A stretch of 64,000 nt of DNA, from assembly GCA_018268465.1 (NCBI GenBank), contig JAFDWN010000007.1:101722-165721 (forward strand), given 5' to 3'. The notes under the pieces were generated by a model. That model was not told the origin of the DNA. It did not search any database and worked only from the letters and a program-made list of their open reading frames with translations. This document shows, piece after piece, positions 18,557-27,030 of the stretch (positions are counted from its first letter, which is position 1; each line of letters begins with the position of its first letter). A program made the position numbers and the translations under genes. The DNA comes from Actinomycetota bacterium. GTDB taxonomy: Bacteria > Actinomycetota > Actinomycetes > Mycobacteriales > Mycobacteriaceae.

Positions 18557-19315
18557 TTACGCCGTGGGCTGGGCAGCTGCGGCCGTGGGGGCGGCGGGAG
18601 CATGTACCGCTCCGCCGAAGTACAGGTCGGCGATCTCCGGGTTGGACAGCACCGATTGGGCGGGTCCGGTGAGCAGCACACGGCCGCTCTCCATGACGAT
18701 GCCGCTGGTGGCCATGCGCAGTCCGAAGCGCACGTTCTGCTCGACCATCAGGACGGCCTTGCCGTTGGCTCGCATGATGGCGACGGCCTCGTCGATCACC
18801 GTGAGCGACTTGGGATCCAGGCCCAGCGACGGTTCGTCGAGGAGCACCAGTTTGGGGTCGAGCATCAGCGACCGGGCGAACTCCACCATGCGGCGCTGAC
18901 CGCCGGACAGGTTCCCGCAGCGCACCCCGGTCTTGTCCTGCACCAACGGGAACATGTCGAGCACCTGGTCGTAGCGCTGTTTGACCAGCGCGCGCTTTCT
19001 GCGGATCACGTACGCGCCCATCAGGATGTTCTCGCGCACCGTCAGCGTCGGGAACAGGCCGTTGCTCTGCGGGACCTGGGTGACACCGTGGGACAGCACG
19101 GCATCCGGCGCCAGTCCGGCGATGTCCTGGCCGTCGAGCAGGATGCGTCCTGCGCTCGGTGTGAGCAGACCGCTGACCGCACGCAGCACGGTCGACTTTC
19201 CCGCCCCGTTGGGTCCGACGATGCAGCCGAGTTCACCGGCACCGACTTCGAGGTCGACGCCCTGCAGGACGTTGCCGCCGCCGTAGCCCGCGACCACTCC
19301 TTCGAGTTTGATCAT
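18557..19315 (-). CDS. livF: Liv-type ABC transporter ATP-binding protein LivF
   Basis: 252 aa. Cytoplasmic ATPase of a HAAT-family (branched-chain amino acid type) importer. Walker [11 protein letters not shown], signature [12 protein letters not shown], Walker [14 protein letters not shown] and a downstream H-loop region are replaced by [12 protein letters not shown], as is usual for LivF. The ATG at 19315 overlaps the stop of the fused LivM-LivG gene (ATGA); the longer reading frame is an extension into that gene. The substrate need not be an amino acid; HAAT systems also import urea, amides and aromatics. Confidence 0.93.
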   Translation of the reverse strand: MIKLEGVVAGYGGGNVLQGVDLEVGAGELGCIVGPNGAGKSTVLRAVSGLLTPSAGRILLDGQDIAGLAPDAVLSHGVTQVPQSNGLFPTLTVRENILMGAYVIRRKRALVKQRYDQVLDMFPLVQDKTGVRCGNLSGGQRRMVEFARSLMLDPKLVLLDEPSLGLDPKSLTVIDEAVAIMRANGKAVLMVEQNVRFGLRMATSGIVMESGRVLLTGPAQSVLSNPEIADLYFGGAVHAPAAPTAAAAQPTA

Positions 19316-21273
19316 GCCGGGTTCCTCTCCACTACAGGGACTTTCGCATTGACATCGGCCGCCTTGGACGGCGCTTCGAGCAGGTAGTCGTCGCCGAGGT
19401 AAGCGTCGAGCACCAGGGGATCCTTCTGGATCTGTTCGGGTGTGCCCTGCGCGATCACCGCGCCGCGCGCCAGCACCCGGATGGGGTCGCACAACCCGAC
19501 GACGAACGGCATGTTGTGTTCGACGAGCAGGAAGGTGGTGCCCTGGGCGTTCAGGTCGCGGATCAGGTCACCCATCCGTTCGATGAGGGTGGGGTTGATA
19601 CCGCCCGCGGGTTCGTCCAGCAGGATCAGCTTGGGGTCGAGCATCAGTACCTGGGCCAGTTCCACGAGCTTCTGCTGGCCGTAGGACAGGGCGCCGGCGC
19701 GGGCGTCGCGGTAGGCCGACATCCCGACGAAGTCGAGCAGTTCGGCGGCGCGGGCGGCTTCCGAACCCGAGACCGCCCCCAGCCCGAGCTGCCGTACCGA
19801 GAACTCGCGCAGCGGGGCGACGACGTTCTCCAGCACCGTCATCTCGCGGAACAACCGGGTGATCTGGAAGGTGCGGCCCACCCCGCGGTGCGCCCGCGAC
19901 CACGGCGACATCGCTTCGATCCGTTCGCCGGCGAGCAGGATCTCGCCGTCGTCGGGGGTCATGGTGCCCGAGATCAGGTTGAACACCGTGGTCTTCCCGG
20001 AGCCGTTGGGCCCGATCAAAGCGGTGATCGACCCCTCGGGGACGCTGAAGCTGCAGTCGTTGACGGCGTGGTTGCCGCCGAAACTCTTGTGCAGTCCCCG
20101 CACTTCGAGCAGCGTGCGTCCGGTCGGCTCCGGCCTGTCGGCCTTGACCGCCACCATGGGCCGGTCCAGGGGGTTCAGGCGTGCACCGGAAAGACCAACG
20201 GTGCCTTTGGTTCTGGCCTTCTCGAGGAATCCCGCGATGGTCGGCAGGATGCCCTTGGGCAGGACGATGACGAGCAGCACCAGCAGGCCGCCGAACAGCA
20301 CCAGGCGGGCGTTGCCACCGCCGAACGCGTCGTTGGCGAAGTTGTTGACGGGCTGAATGATGAACGCGCCGAGCACGGGACCGAACAGGGTGCCCCGCCC
20401 GCCCAGGATCACCGACAGTACGATCAGCGCGCTGGTGATGATCGAGAACATGCCGATGGGGTCGACGAAGGACAGGTAGTACCCGTAGACCGAACCGGCC
20501 ATCCCGACGAACAGCGCGCTGGCCCCGAAGGCGAGCAGTTTGTACACCGGTGCGTTGACCCCGATGGTGCCGGCCTTGCCCTCGTCCTCGCGGATCGCGA
20601 TGAGGCCCATGCCGAATTTGGTGCGGCGGATCCACCACGTCAGCGCCACCGACAGGCCCAGCAGCGCGACCAGGGTCAGATGGAACGGCCAGTTGCCCCA
20701 GGAATCCGGCCAATCCGGCAGCGGCAGCGTCAGTCCGGCGGTGCCGTTGGTGACCGACACCCATTCGATGGCCACGAACTGGACGAGGAACAGGAACGCG
20801 ACGGTGATGATGACGAACGCCGGGCCGCGGGACCGGTAGGTCACCAGGCCCAACAACATCGCCACGATCGCGGCGACCACCCCGGCGACCGGCACCCACA
20901 GCAGCGGCTGCACGTCGGGGAACCGGACGGCCAGGATGGCGCCGACATAGGCGCCGATGCCGATGAAGGCGCCCTGGCTCAGCGACAGGTAGCCGGTGTA
21001 GCCGGTGATGATGTTCAGTCCGCTGGCCCCGATGGCGAGGACGAGCGCCAGGATGACGGTGTTCTGCGCGGACATGCTGGGAGACAACGGGAACAGCAGG
21101 ATCACGACCGCCGCGACGACGACGATGCCGCGGGTGAGCCACTTCTCCAGTTTGGGGTCGAGCAGTGTCGAGATGCTCATGCGAGATTTCTCTGCGTTCA
21201 TGCGACGGTTCTGAATTCGTCGATTCTCTGCGTTCATGCGACGGTTCTGAATTCGTCGATTCTCTGCGTTCAT
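19312..21273 (-). CDS. fused LivM permease-LivG ATPase of an ABC importer
   Basis: 653 aa from ATG 21273 (622 aa from ATG 21180). The N-terminal half is a LivM-type permease with about nine hydrophobic segments, including [17 protein letters not shown], and the EAA-like stretch [13 protein letters not shown]. The C-terminal half (from about 400) is a LivG ATPase with Walker [11 protein letters not shown], signature [12 protein letters not shown] and [13 protein letters not shown]. The fusion is seen in a subset of HAAT transporters. Four in-frame ATGs (21273, 21237, 21201, 21180) arise from a 36-bp tandem repeat; 21273 overlaps the LivH stop as ATGA, while 21180 aligns best with the family start and has an AGAGA upstream, so the start is uncertain. 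Confidence 0.88.
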   Translation of the reverse strand: MNAENRRIQNRRMNAENRRIQNRRMNAEKSRMSISTLLDPKLEKWLTRGIVVVAAVVILLFPLSPSMSAQNTVILALVLAIGASGLNIITGYTGYLSLSQGAFIGIGAYVGAILAVRFPDVQPLLWVPVAGVVAAIVAMLLGLVTYRSRGPAFVIITVAFLFLVQFVAIEWVSVTNGTAGLTLPLPDWPDSWGNWPFHLTLVALLGLSVALTWWIRRTKFGMGLIAIREDEGKAGTIGVNAPVYKLLAFGASALFVGMAGSVYGYYLSFVDPIGMFSIITSALIVLSVILGGRGTLFGPVLGAFIIQPVNNFANDAFGGGNARLVLFGGLLVLLVIVLPKGILPTIAGFLEKARTKGTVGLSGARLNPLDRPMVAVKADRPEPTGRTLLEVRGLHKSFGGNHAVNDCSFSVPEGSITALIGPNGSGKTTVFNLISGTMTPDDGEILLAGERIEAMSPWSRAHRGVGRTFQITRLFREMTVLENVVAPLREFSVRQLGLGAVSGSEAARAAELLDFVGMSAYRDARAGALSYGQQKLVELAQVLMLDPKLILLDEPAGGINPTLIERMGDLIRDLNAQGTTFLLVEHNMPFVVGLCDPIRVLARGAVIAQGTPEQIQKDPLVLDAYLGDDYLLEAPSKAADVNAKVPVVERNPA

Positions 21274-21280
21274 GCGACGG
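21191..21280 (-). repeat. 36-bp tandem repeat at the LivM start
   Basis: Two exact 36-bp units (21191-21226, 21227-21262) and a third partial 18-bp unit (21263-21280). Being 12 codons long, the repeat keeps frame and encodes [12 protein letters not shown] twice, giving extra in-frame start codons at the junction between LivH and the permease. Confidence 0.9.
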
Positions 21281-22151
21281 CATCCTCTCGAAGCCGGGTG
21301 CCGAGCAGCCCCTGAGGCCGGGTGATCAGCACGACGATGATGACGAGGAAGGGCACGGCGACGGGCCAGGCCGCACCGATGTAGGCGGTGGCCACCATCT
21401 CCCCCACCCCGATGACGAGGGCGCCGAGGATGGCACCGGGCAAGCTGCCGAGCCCGCCCAGCACCACGATGGCCAGCAGCCTGGCGATCCACTGGTAGTG
21501 GGTGCCGGGCAGGAACGGGTAGATCGTGGACAGCATGGCGCCGCCCGCGCCGAGCGTCGCCACGCCGATGGCGAAGGTCAGTGCCGCCACGGTGGCCACG
21601 CTGACCCCCACCAGCAGCGCCCCGCTCTCGTTGGACGACGCGGCCCGAATGGCCCGTCCGGCCCAGGTGCGGTTGAGCAGCAGGTACAGCCCGCCGATGA
21701 CGAGCACCGCGATCACCGCGGCCAGGGCCATCGCCACGGGCAGGTAGAACGGTCCGAACGTCAGCGAGCTGTCGGTGTAGGACACCCGCACGGCGGTGGA
21801 GGTGTTGCCCCAGATGAAGCCCATCACCCCCTCAAGGAGCAGGGCGATCCCGAAGGTGGCCAGCACCGTCATGGTCACGTGCGCGCCCCGCACGTGGCGG
21901 ATGACGGTGACGTACACCAGCCAGCCGAAGGCGAACATCACCGCCATCACCAACGGGATCGACAGGATGGGATCCAGGCCGAGTTGCTGCCAGAGTGTGT
22001 AGGTCAGGAAGGCGGCGAGGATGGCGAACGCGCCGTGGGCGAGGTTGATCACCCGCATGACCCCGAAGATCAGGGTCAGGCCGGAGGCCATCAGCGCGTA
22101 GAGCGCGCCGACGAGCAGCCCGAGGATGAGTGTCTGTACGAGCGAGGTCAT
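21270..22151 (-). CDS. livH: Liv-type ABC transporter permease LivH
   Basis: 293 aa, about eight membrane segments. Typical LivH N terminus LVQTLILGLLVGALYALMASGLTLIFG and VINLAHGAF; near the end VLGGLGSLPGAILGALVIG holds the cytoplasmic loop that contacts the ATPases. AGGAG precedes ATG 22151. The stop codon overlaps the first possible ATG of the fused LivM-LivG gene. Second gene of the operon after the binding protein. Confidence 0.93.
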   Translation of the reverse strand: MTSLVQTLILGLLVGALYALMASGLTLIFGVMRVINLAHGAFAILAAFLTYTLWQQLGLDPILSIPLVMAVMFAFGWLVYVTVIRHVRGAHVTMTVLATFGIALLLEGVMGFIWGNTSTAVRVSYTDSSLTFGPFYLPVAMALAAVIAVLVIGGLYLLLNRTWAGRAIRAASSNESGALLVGVSVATVAALTFAIGVATLGAGGAMLSTIYPFLPGTHYQWIARLLAIVVLGGLGSLPGAILGALVIGVGEMVATAYIGAAWPVAVPFLVIIVVLITRPQGLLGTRLREDAVA

Positions 22152-22188
22152 GGTGAAGCTCCTTGCAGATGTGGAGTCCGCGGTGGAC

Positions 22189-23400
22189 TCAGATGTCCCC
22201 GCCCTGCCAGCGCAGGATCTGGTCGGAGGTGGCGACGTCGGTGGGCAGCACGATCTGGGGTACGCCGCGCTGCCACTGCCCCACCAGGAAGTCGCCCTTG
22301 GGGCTGCCGTCGGTGTTCCAGCTCAGCGGTCCGAGGACGGTGTCAACGGTGTTGTTGCGCAACCAATCCGCCAGTTTGGCCTGGTCGTCGATGGAGCCGA
22401 CGGCGGTGACGGCGGCGGCGAGCACCTGGCCGGCGGCAAATCCGTCGGCGGCGTCCTCGGGCGGGGTGTGCCCGAACTTCTCCTCGAATCGCTTCACGAA
22501 CGCGGCGTTGTCTGTGGTGTCGGCCAGTGCGCTGTAGCTCGAGGAATAGAAGACGCCTTCGGCGTTCTGGGCACCGACCGCGTCGAGGTACTGCTGGCCG
22601 TAGGTGGGTGAGCTGCTCTGGTAGAGGATCGACGGCTTGTACCCGGCTCGGTTCATCGAGCGGATCATGTTGACGCCGTCTTCGAATTGGGCGCCCTGCA
22701 CCACGATCTCGGCTCCGGCGTCCTTCATGGCGTTGACCACCGAGTCGAAGTTCTTCGTCGTCGCCGGGTACTGGTCCTTGTAGACGGTGCGGATGCCCGC
22801 GTCGGAGAGGATCTTCTCCGCGCCCGCGACGACGGGTCCGGCGAACGGGTCATCCAGGGCGGGGTAGGCGGCGGTCTTGGGGCGCTGGTCGTCGGGCAGC
22901 GCGGCGACCCATTCGGCGAACACCTTGGCCTGGTCGGTGGCCACGGCCTGCTGTGAGAAGAAGATGTAGTTGAATCCGCGGGAGAACATGTCCGGTGACC
23001 CGCAGGACGGGCAGACGAACAACTTGTCGTTTTTCTCCGCGACGGCCGAGGCGGGGATGTTGAGCAGCGACGATTGGCTGCCGAGCAGCAGGTCGACCTT
23101 TTCCCTGGAGATCAGGTTGTTGTAGTTGCTGACTGCGGTTTCCTGGGTGGTGGCGTCGTCCTGGATGACGATCCGCACCGGCTTGCCCAGCAGACCGCCG
23201 GCCTCGTTGGTCATCTCGACCCAGGTCTCGTAGCCGCGCTGAGTGTCCAGGCCGCCCTGGCTGAATTCGCCGGTGAGCGGCAGCGAGGCACCGATGGAGA
23301 TGGTGTCGGAGTTCGACGGCCCGTCGGCGGTGCAGCCCGTGGCGGCAAGCGCGATGGCGGCGGCCGCCGCTATCGCGCGAAGTGCGGTGAATGTGCGCAT
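22189..23400 (-). CDS. ABC transporter substrate-binding lipoprotein (Leu/Ile/Val-binding type)
   Basis: 403 aa. A type I periplasmic-binding fold with a lipoprotein signal: MRTFTALRAI, a hydrophobic Ala-rich core and lipobox ALAATGC, lipidation expected on Cys23. The mature part starts ISIGASLPLTGEFSQGG, the standard entry to the Peripla_BP_6 fold. Resembles amide/urea/aromatic-acid binding proteins as much as LivJ/LivK, so the ligand is open. The start at 23400 is chosen because the signal peptide begins there. It opens the operon SBP-livH-livMG-livF-dehydrogenase-M24 and has a LacI-type operator 61 bp upstream. Confidence 0.92.
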   Translation of the reverse strand: MRTFTALRAIAAAAAIALAATGCTADGPSNSDTISIGASLPLTGEFSQGGLDTQRGYETWVEMTNEAGGLLGKPVRIVIQDDATTQETAVSNYNNLISREKVDLLLGSQSSLLNIPASAVAEKNDKLFVCPSCGSPDMFSRGFNYIFFSQQAVATDQAKVFAEWVAALPDDQRPKTAAYPALDDPFAGPVVAGAEKILSDAGIRTVYKDQYPATTKNFDSVVNAMKDAGAEIVVQGAQFEDGVNMIRSMNRAGYKPSILYQSSSPTYGQQYLDAVGAQNAEGVFYSSSYSALADTTDNAAFVKRFEEKFGHTPPEDAADGFAAGQVLAAAVTAVGSIDDQAKLADWLRNNTVDTVLGPLSWNTDGSPKGDFLVGQWQRGVPQIVLPTDVATSDQILRWQGGDI

Positions 23401-23460
23401 GCCCAACCTCTCTGTCAGACCGATTGCCCCTGGATCCGTCCGGGTATGACGCAGATCATC

Positions 23461-23474
23461 TGCAATCGATTGCA
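23461..23474. promoter_or_regulatory. LacI-type operator A
   Basis: Perfect 14-bp palindrome TGCAATCGATTGCA upstream of the substrate-binding protein gene. It is shared in core (GCAATCGATTGC) with operators B and C, so it probably binds the LacI-family protein at 25809-26834. Confidence 0.75.
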
Positions 23475-23624
23475 GTGAATCGTGACACAAGCGCAAGGCG
23501 GTGTCAACGGATTCCCCCGGTCAGCGGTCAGCTAGACGTGTGCGCCGACAACGCCGTAACGGCGCACGCCCCCACCGTCACCTCGGGCGATTTCCCCGCC
23601 GGGGCCACCGCGCTCTAGGCTGAA

Positions 23625-23640
23625 TCGCAATCGATTGCGA
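23625..23640. promoter_or_regulatory. LacI-type operator B
   Basis: Perfect 16-bp palindrome TCGCAATCGATTGCGA in the same 376-bp divergent region, 151 bp after operator A and 137 bp before the MFS start. The two sites could allow looping. The rest of 23401-23776 shows no further clear feature. Confidence 0.75.
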
Positions 23641-23776
23641 CCTCTTGGTCGCCACCTACGGATATCGGAGCGGCCCATCGTGTTGGCTCAGCCCGGCGCC
23701 ACCCGTCACCGGCCACCGGCCCGATCCGCCTCGCCGGCTTCCGAGGTGACTCGAATAGTGTTTCGGCGCTGACACA

Positions 23777-24916
23777 TTGGGCGCCCTCACGACGCTGCTC
23801 CTCGCCGCCCTGGTGTCCATGGTGGATCGCTCCGTGATGCCGTCACTGGTACCCGTCATCGCCGCCGACCTCGGGTCGCCCATCGGTCCGGTCGCGAACT
23901 CCCTGACGGTGTACGCGGTCGGCTACGCCGCCTTCCAGCTGGTATGGAGCACCCTGTCCGACCGGTTCGGGCGCATCCGGGTACTCACCGTGTCGACGGC
24001 ACTCGGTGGCGCGGCCAATCTCGCCACCGCGCTGGCGGCCGATCCGCTGGCCTACACCGTGGCGCGCGGGGTGTCCGGCGCGGCGTTCGCGGCCACCATC
24101 ACCACGGCGCTGATCTACTTCGGCGACACCATGACCATGGAGCGGCGCGCGGTCGCCACGGCCAACCTGGCGGCCGCGGTGTCGCTGGGCCTGGCCGGCG
24201 GAACGGTCGGTGCCGGTGCGATCGCCCAGTGGTGGGGCTGGCGGTGGGTGTATGTCGTCGTGGCACTCGCCTGCGCCGCGCTGGCCGTCGCCGTGGCGCG
24301 GCTACCCGAATCGTTCTCCCGCACCGGCGAGGGGCTGCCCACGTCGATACGCCGATTGGCCCGGAACCGCTGGGCGGTCGCGATTCTCGTACTGACCGTC
24401 CTCGAGGGCGCACTGTTGATGGGGGTCTTCAACTACCTCCCCGTCGCCCTGCAGGCCGAGGGTGCATCGGTGCTCGTCGCCGGGCTGGCCACCGCGGCGT
24501 TCGGCGCGACGGTCGTCCTGACCAGTCAGCTGATGAAACTCATCCTGGGGCGCTGGCCGTCGTGGGTGTTACTCGTGCTGGCCGGGCTGGCCATGACGTC
24601 GGCGTATCTGGTTCTGGCCGTGGAGGTCTCGCTGGTCAGCGTGGTTGCGGGCAGTTGTTCACTCGGCCTGGCCTGGGCACTCGGGCACACCACGATGCAG
24701 ACCTGGATGACCGACGCGGTCGCCGACAGCCGCGCCATCGGCATGTCGTTCTTCTCGATCTCACTGTTCGTCGGCGCCGGGCTCGGGGCCGCGCTTGGGA
24801 ACGTCGCGGCATCGCGGGACGCCTTCGCCACACTGTTCGTCGTGGCGGGTGCGGCGTCGCTGTGCTTCGCGGCGGCGGCAGGTATCGCGCGCGCCCGCTA
24901 CCGGCTGCGCGAATAA
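23777..24916 (+). CDS. MFS transporter
   Basis: 379 aa, about 12 hydrophobic segments. The major-facilitator motif A is in LSDRFGRIRVLT between helices 2 and 3. The early helix SMVDRSVMPSLVPVIAADL is like metabolite:proton symporters. An in-frame TAG at 23756 forces a start at or after 23759; TTG at 23777 gives the fullest first helix, though it has no clear ribosome site. Divergent from the Liv operon with LacI sites between, so it may be a second carrier for the same substrate or an exporter of a product. Confidence 0.82.
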   Translation: MGALTTLLLAALVSMVDRSVMPSLVPVIAADLGSPIGPVANSLTVYAVGYAAFQLVWSTLSDRFGRIRVLTVSTALGGAANLATALAADPLAYTVARGVSGAAFAATITTALIYFGDTMTMERRAVATANLAAAVSLGLAGGTVGAGAIAQWWGWRWVYVVVALACAALAVAVARLPESFSRTGEGLPTSIRRLARNRWAVAILVLTVLEGALLMGVFNYLPVALQAEGASVLVAGLATAAFGATVVLTSQLMKLILGRWPSWVLLVLAGLAMTSAYLVLAVEVSLVSVVAGSCSLGLAWALGHTTMQTWMTDAVADSRAIGMSFFSISLFVGAGLGAALGNVAASRDAFATLFVVAGAASLCFAAAAGIARARYRLRE

Positions 24917-24926
24917 CGCTTCGGCA

Positions 24927-25763
24927 TCAGGAGAAGCGGCCGCGCAGATCGACGATGGTGTCCATCGACGCCGCGTCCACGATGCCGCCGGGGATCAGCC
25001 CCCGCGCGGGATCACGCAGCACCGCGACATGTTCGGCGGCCTCCTGCGCACCCAGATCCAGCAGCGCCGCAGCCGCGGCCCGCGCGGTGTCGTCCAGTTC
25101 TCCGGCACGTATGGCGTCTGCGGTATCGAGGAGCGCTGCGACGAACCGGTCGACGGCCGGCGCCGGGCGCATCCGCGCGACGACGGTCCCGATGTAGGGG
25201 CCCAGTCGGGTGACGTCGGCCAGTGCCGTGCACCCGAAGGCGCGTGCGGCCAACTCGTTGCCCGCGTTGAGGACGGTCATGTCGCAGCCGCCCGTGCGCA
25301 ACGCCACCGCCCGCTTCGGCGTCGAGCCGAGTGCGACGACGTCGTAGTCCTCCCTGCGCAATCCGACCGCCTCGAGCAGCGCGTATGCCACGAACGCGAA
25401 ACCGGAGTCGGGCACGTCGACGCCGAGCACCCCACCGCGCAGCGCATCCGGGTCGACGACCCCGGGACGGGCGGCCAGGCACAGACCGAGGCCGCGGTCC
25501 AGGCCGGCCACGACCTCGACGTCGAGGAGTTCACCCAGCGGGTTGCCAGGCACGAATCGGTAGGCGAGCACGTTGTCGGGGCTGGTGAACACGGCGTCGA
25601 ACGCCCCGTCGCGCAGCGACGCGAACTGCGCGGGCGACGACGGCACCGGCACGGTGCGGACCTGCACCCCGGCCGCGGCCAGCCGGCCGCTGGTGCGGGC
25701 GACGTCGAGCAGCACCGACGGGGAGAACACGCCGAGAGTCAGAACGTCCATTGCGGCACCCAT
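24927..25763 (-). CDS. NMT1/SsuA-like substrate-binding domain protein without signal peptide
   Basis: 278 aa. Periplasmic-binding-protein-like fold: LTLGVFSPSVLLDVARTSG, then GAFDAVFTSPDNVLAY and GVLGVDVPDSGFAFVAYALL fit the NMT1/THI5-like family. There is no export signal or lipobox, so unless the start is wrong it is cytoplasmic; some such domains are enzymes or sensors. ATG 25763 or 25751 are both possible. A LacI operator lies 16 bp upstream. It is convergent with the MFS gene (11-bp gap). No permease or ATPase partner is adjacent other than the Liv system, which uses a different binding-protein fold. Confidence 0.75.
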   Translation of the reverse strand: MGAAMDVLTLGVFSPSVLLDVARTSGRLAAAGVQVRTVPVPSSPAQFASLRDGAFDAVFTSPDNVLAYRFVPGNPLGELLDVEVVAGLDRGLGLCLAARPGVVDPDALRGGVLGVDVPDSGFAFVAYALLEAVGLRREDYDVVALGSTPKRAVALRTGGCDMTVLNAGNELAARAFGCTALADVTRLGPYIGTVVARMRPAPAVDRFVAALLDTADAIRAGELDDTARAAAAALLDLGAQEAAEHVAVLRDPARGLIPGGIVDAASMDTIVDLRGRFS

Positions 25764-25778
25764 AGCGACACTGTGTTC

Positions 25779-25790
25779 GCAATCGATTGC
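25779..25790. promoter_or_regulatory. LacI-type operator C
   Basis: GCAATCGATTGC, perfect 12-bp palindrome between the NMT1-like gene (start 25763) and the stop of lacI (25809). It would sit at the promoter of the NMT1-like gene. Confidence 0.72.
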
Positions 25791-25808
25791 AGTGTCAAGT
25801 ACCGAAAC

Positions 25809-26834
25809 TCAGTCCGGCGCGGGACCGGTGGAGCCGCGCACCACCAGCGACACCGGCAGGGTCAGCGTCGCCGCCTCCTGCTCACCGGCTTCGATGCCGT
25901 GCAGCAGCAGCCGCGCCGCCTCGGCACCGATTTCGCGCAGTGGCATATGCACCGTGGTCAGCGGCGGCCAGAAATCCTCGGCGAAGGGCATATCGTTGAA
26001 GCCGACCACCGACACGTCCTGCGGGCAACGCAGACCGTGGGCCCGCAGCCGGCGCATCAGCCCCAGCGCGACGAGGTCGTTACCCGCCACCAGAGCGGTC
26101 GGGCGCGGATCCGGCCCGCTGAACAGCTGATCGCCCGCCGCGCAACCCGCCTCGACCGTCAGCGACTCCGCATACAGGGTGTGGTGCCCCACACCGGCCC
26201 GCAGCGCCGCTGCGCTGAACGCCTCGGCCCTGGCGCGGGTGGTGGAGAAGTTCAGCGGACCGGCGACGTGCACGATGTGCCGGTGGCCCAGGCCGACCAG
26301 GTGCTCCACCGCCGCATCGATACCTCCCGCGTTGTCGCCAGACACCAGCGGAAACCCGCCGGCCCCAGAACCGCGGTTGGCCAGCACCACCGGCACGTCG
26401 GCCGCCGCCGCCTCCGCCACGATGGCCTGGTCGTCGAGGCGGCCGGTGGCCAGGATGAACCCGTCGACGCGGCGTTGCAGCAGCGACTCGAAGGCCGACA
26501 CCTCGACGTCGGCGCTGGTGTCGGTATCGGTGTTGGCGACGAGCACCGTGTATCCCCGCGGTTGCAGCACGTGCTCGATACCCCGGACCATCGGCGGGAA
26601 GATCGGGTTCATCAGGTCGGGGATGATCACGCCGATCGTCATCGACCGGCTGGTCCGCAAACCGCGGGCCATCGCGTTGGGCACGTACCCGAGCTGACGG
26701 GCGGCGCGTTTGACCCGTTTGAGGGTTTCGGCGTTCACCTGATCGCGGGTGCGCGCGTTCAGCGCGCGCGACACCGTCGCCTTGTGCACCTCGGCCAGGC
26801 GTGCCACGTCGTCGATGGTCACCCGTCGCGGCAT
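25809..26834 (-). CDS. LacI-family transcriptional regulator
   Basis: 341 aa. N-terminal LacI helix-turn-helix VTIDDVARLAEVHKATVSRA plus hinge helix (YVPNAMARGLRTSR), followed by a type I periplasmic-binding effector domain (IGVIIPDLMNPIFPPMVRGI). ATG 26834 gives the standard MPRRVTIDDVA start; an upstream ATG at 26867 is less likely. It likely represses transcription by binding GCAATCGATTGC, found three times in the neighbouring promoters, until an effector from the pathway releases it. Confidence 0.92.
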   Translation of the reverse strand: MPRRVTIDDVARLAEVHKATVSRALNARTRDQVNAETLKRVKRAARQLGYVPNAMARGLRTSRSMTIGVIIPDLMNPIFPPMVRGIEHVLQPRGYTVLVANTDTDTSADVEVSAFESLLQRRVDGFILATGRLDDQAIVAEAAAADVPVVLANRGSGAGGFPLVSGDNAGGIDAAVEHLVGLGHRHIVHVAGPLNFSTTRARAEAFSAAALRAGVGHHTLYAESLTVEAGCAAGDQLFSGPDPRPTALVAGNDLVALGLMRRLRAHGLRCPQDVSVVGFNDMPFAEDFWPPLTTVHMPLREIGAEAARLLLHGIEAGEQEAATLTLPVSLVVRGSTGPAPD

Positions 26835-26858
26835 GCTCGTGATCCTCGTGGTCGGAGA

Positions 26859-26877
26859 GTCCGCCACCGTGGCGGAC
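26859..26877. promoter_or_regulatory. 9-bp inverted repeat upstream of lacI
   Basis: GTCCGCCAC-C-GTGGCGGAC, 25 bp upstream of the lacI start. It could be a 5'-UTR hairpin or a protein site; it does not match the LacI core. The rest of 26835-27030 shows nothing clear. Confidence 0.35.
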
Positions 26878-27030
26878 CTTTCGCCCAGGCTACCGCCGCA
26901 CCCCCTTTTCAGACGCGCAAATGTTGCAACCGTTCGCAGCGTGGCGCGGGTGCGCTCACGACGCTGTCGGCACCCTCATTGCCCAGGCGGCGGCCACCGC
27001 CCCGGCCCGACGTCACTACGCTCGATCCCC

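Noticed and set aside
21191-21280. CRISPR array
   Set aside because: The repeats are direct and contiguous without spacers, in frame with the LivM start; no cas genes in the window.
19316-21283. 571-codon minus frame inside the LivM-LivG gene, and 599-codon plus frame opposite it
   Set aside because: Both lie over a gene with clear permease and ATPase motifs and show only Gly/Arg/His-rich shadow composition.
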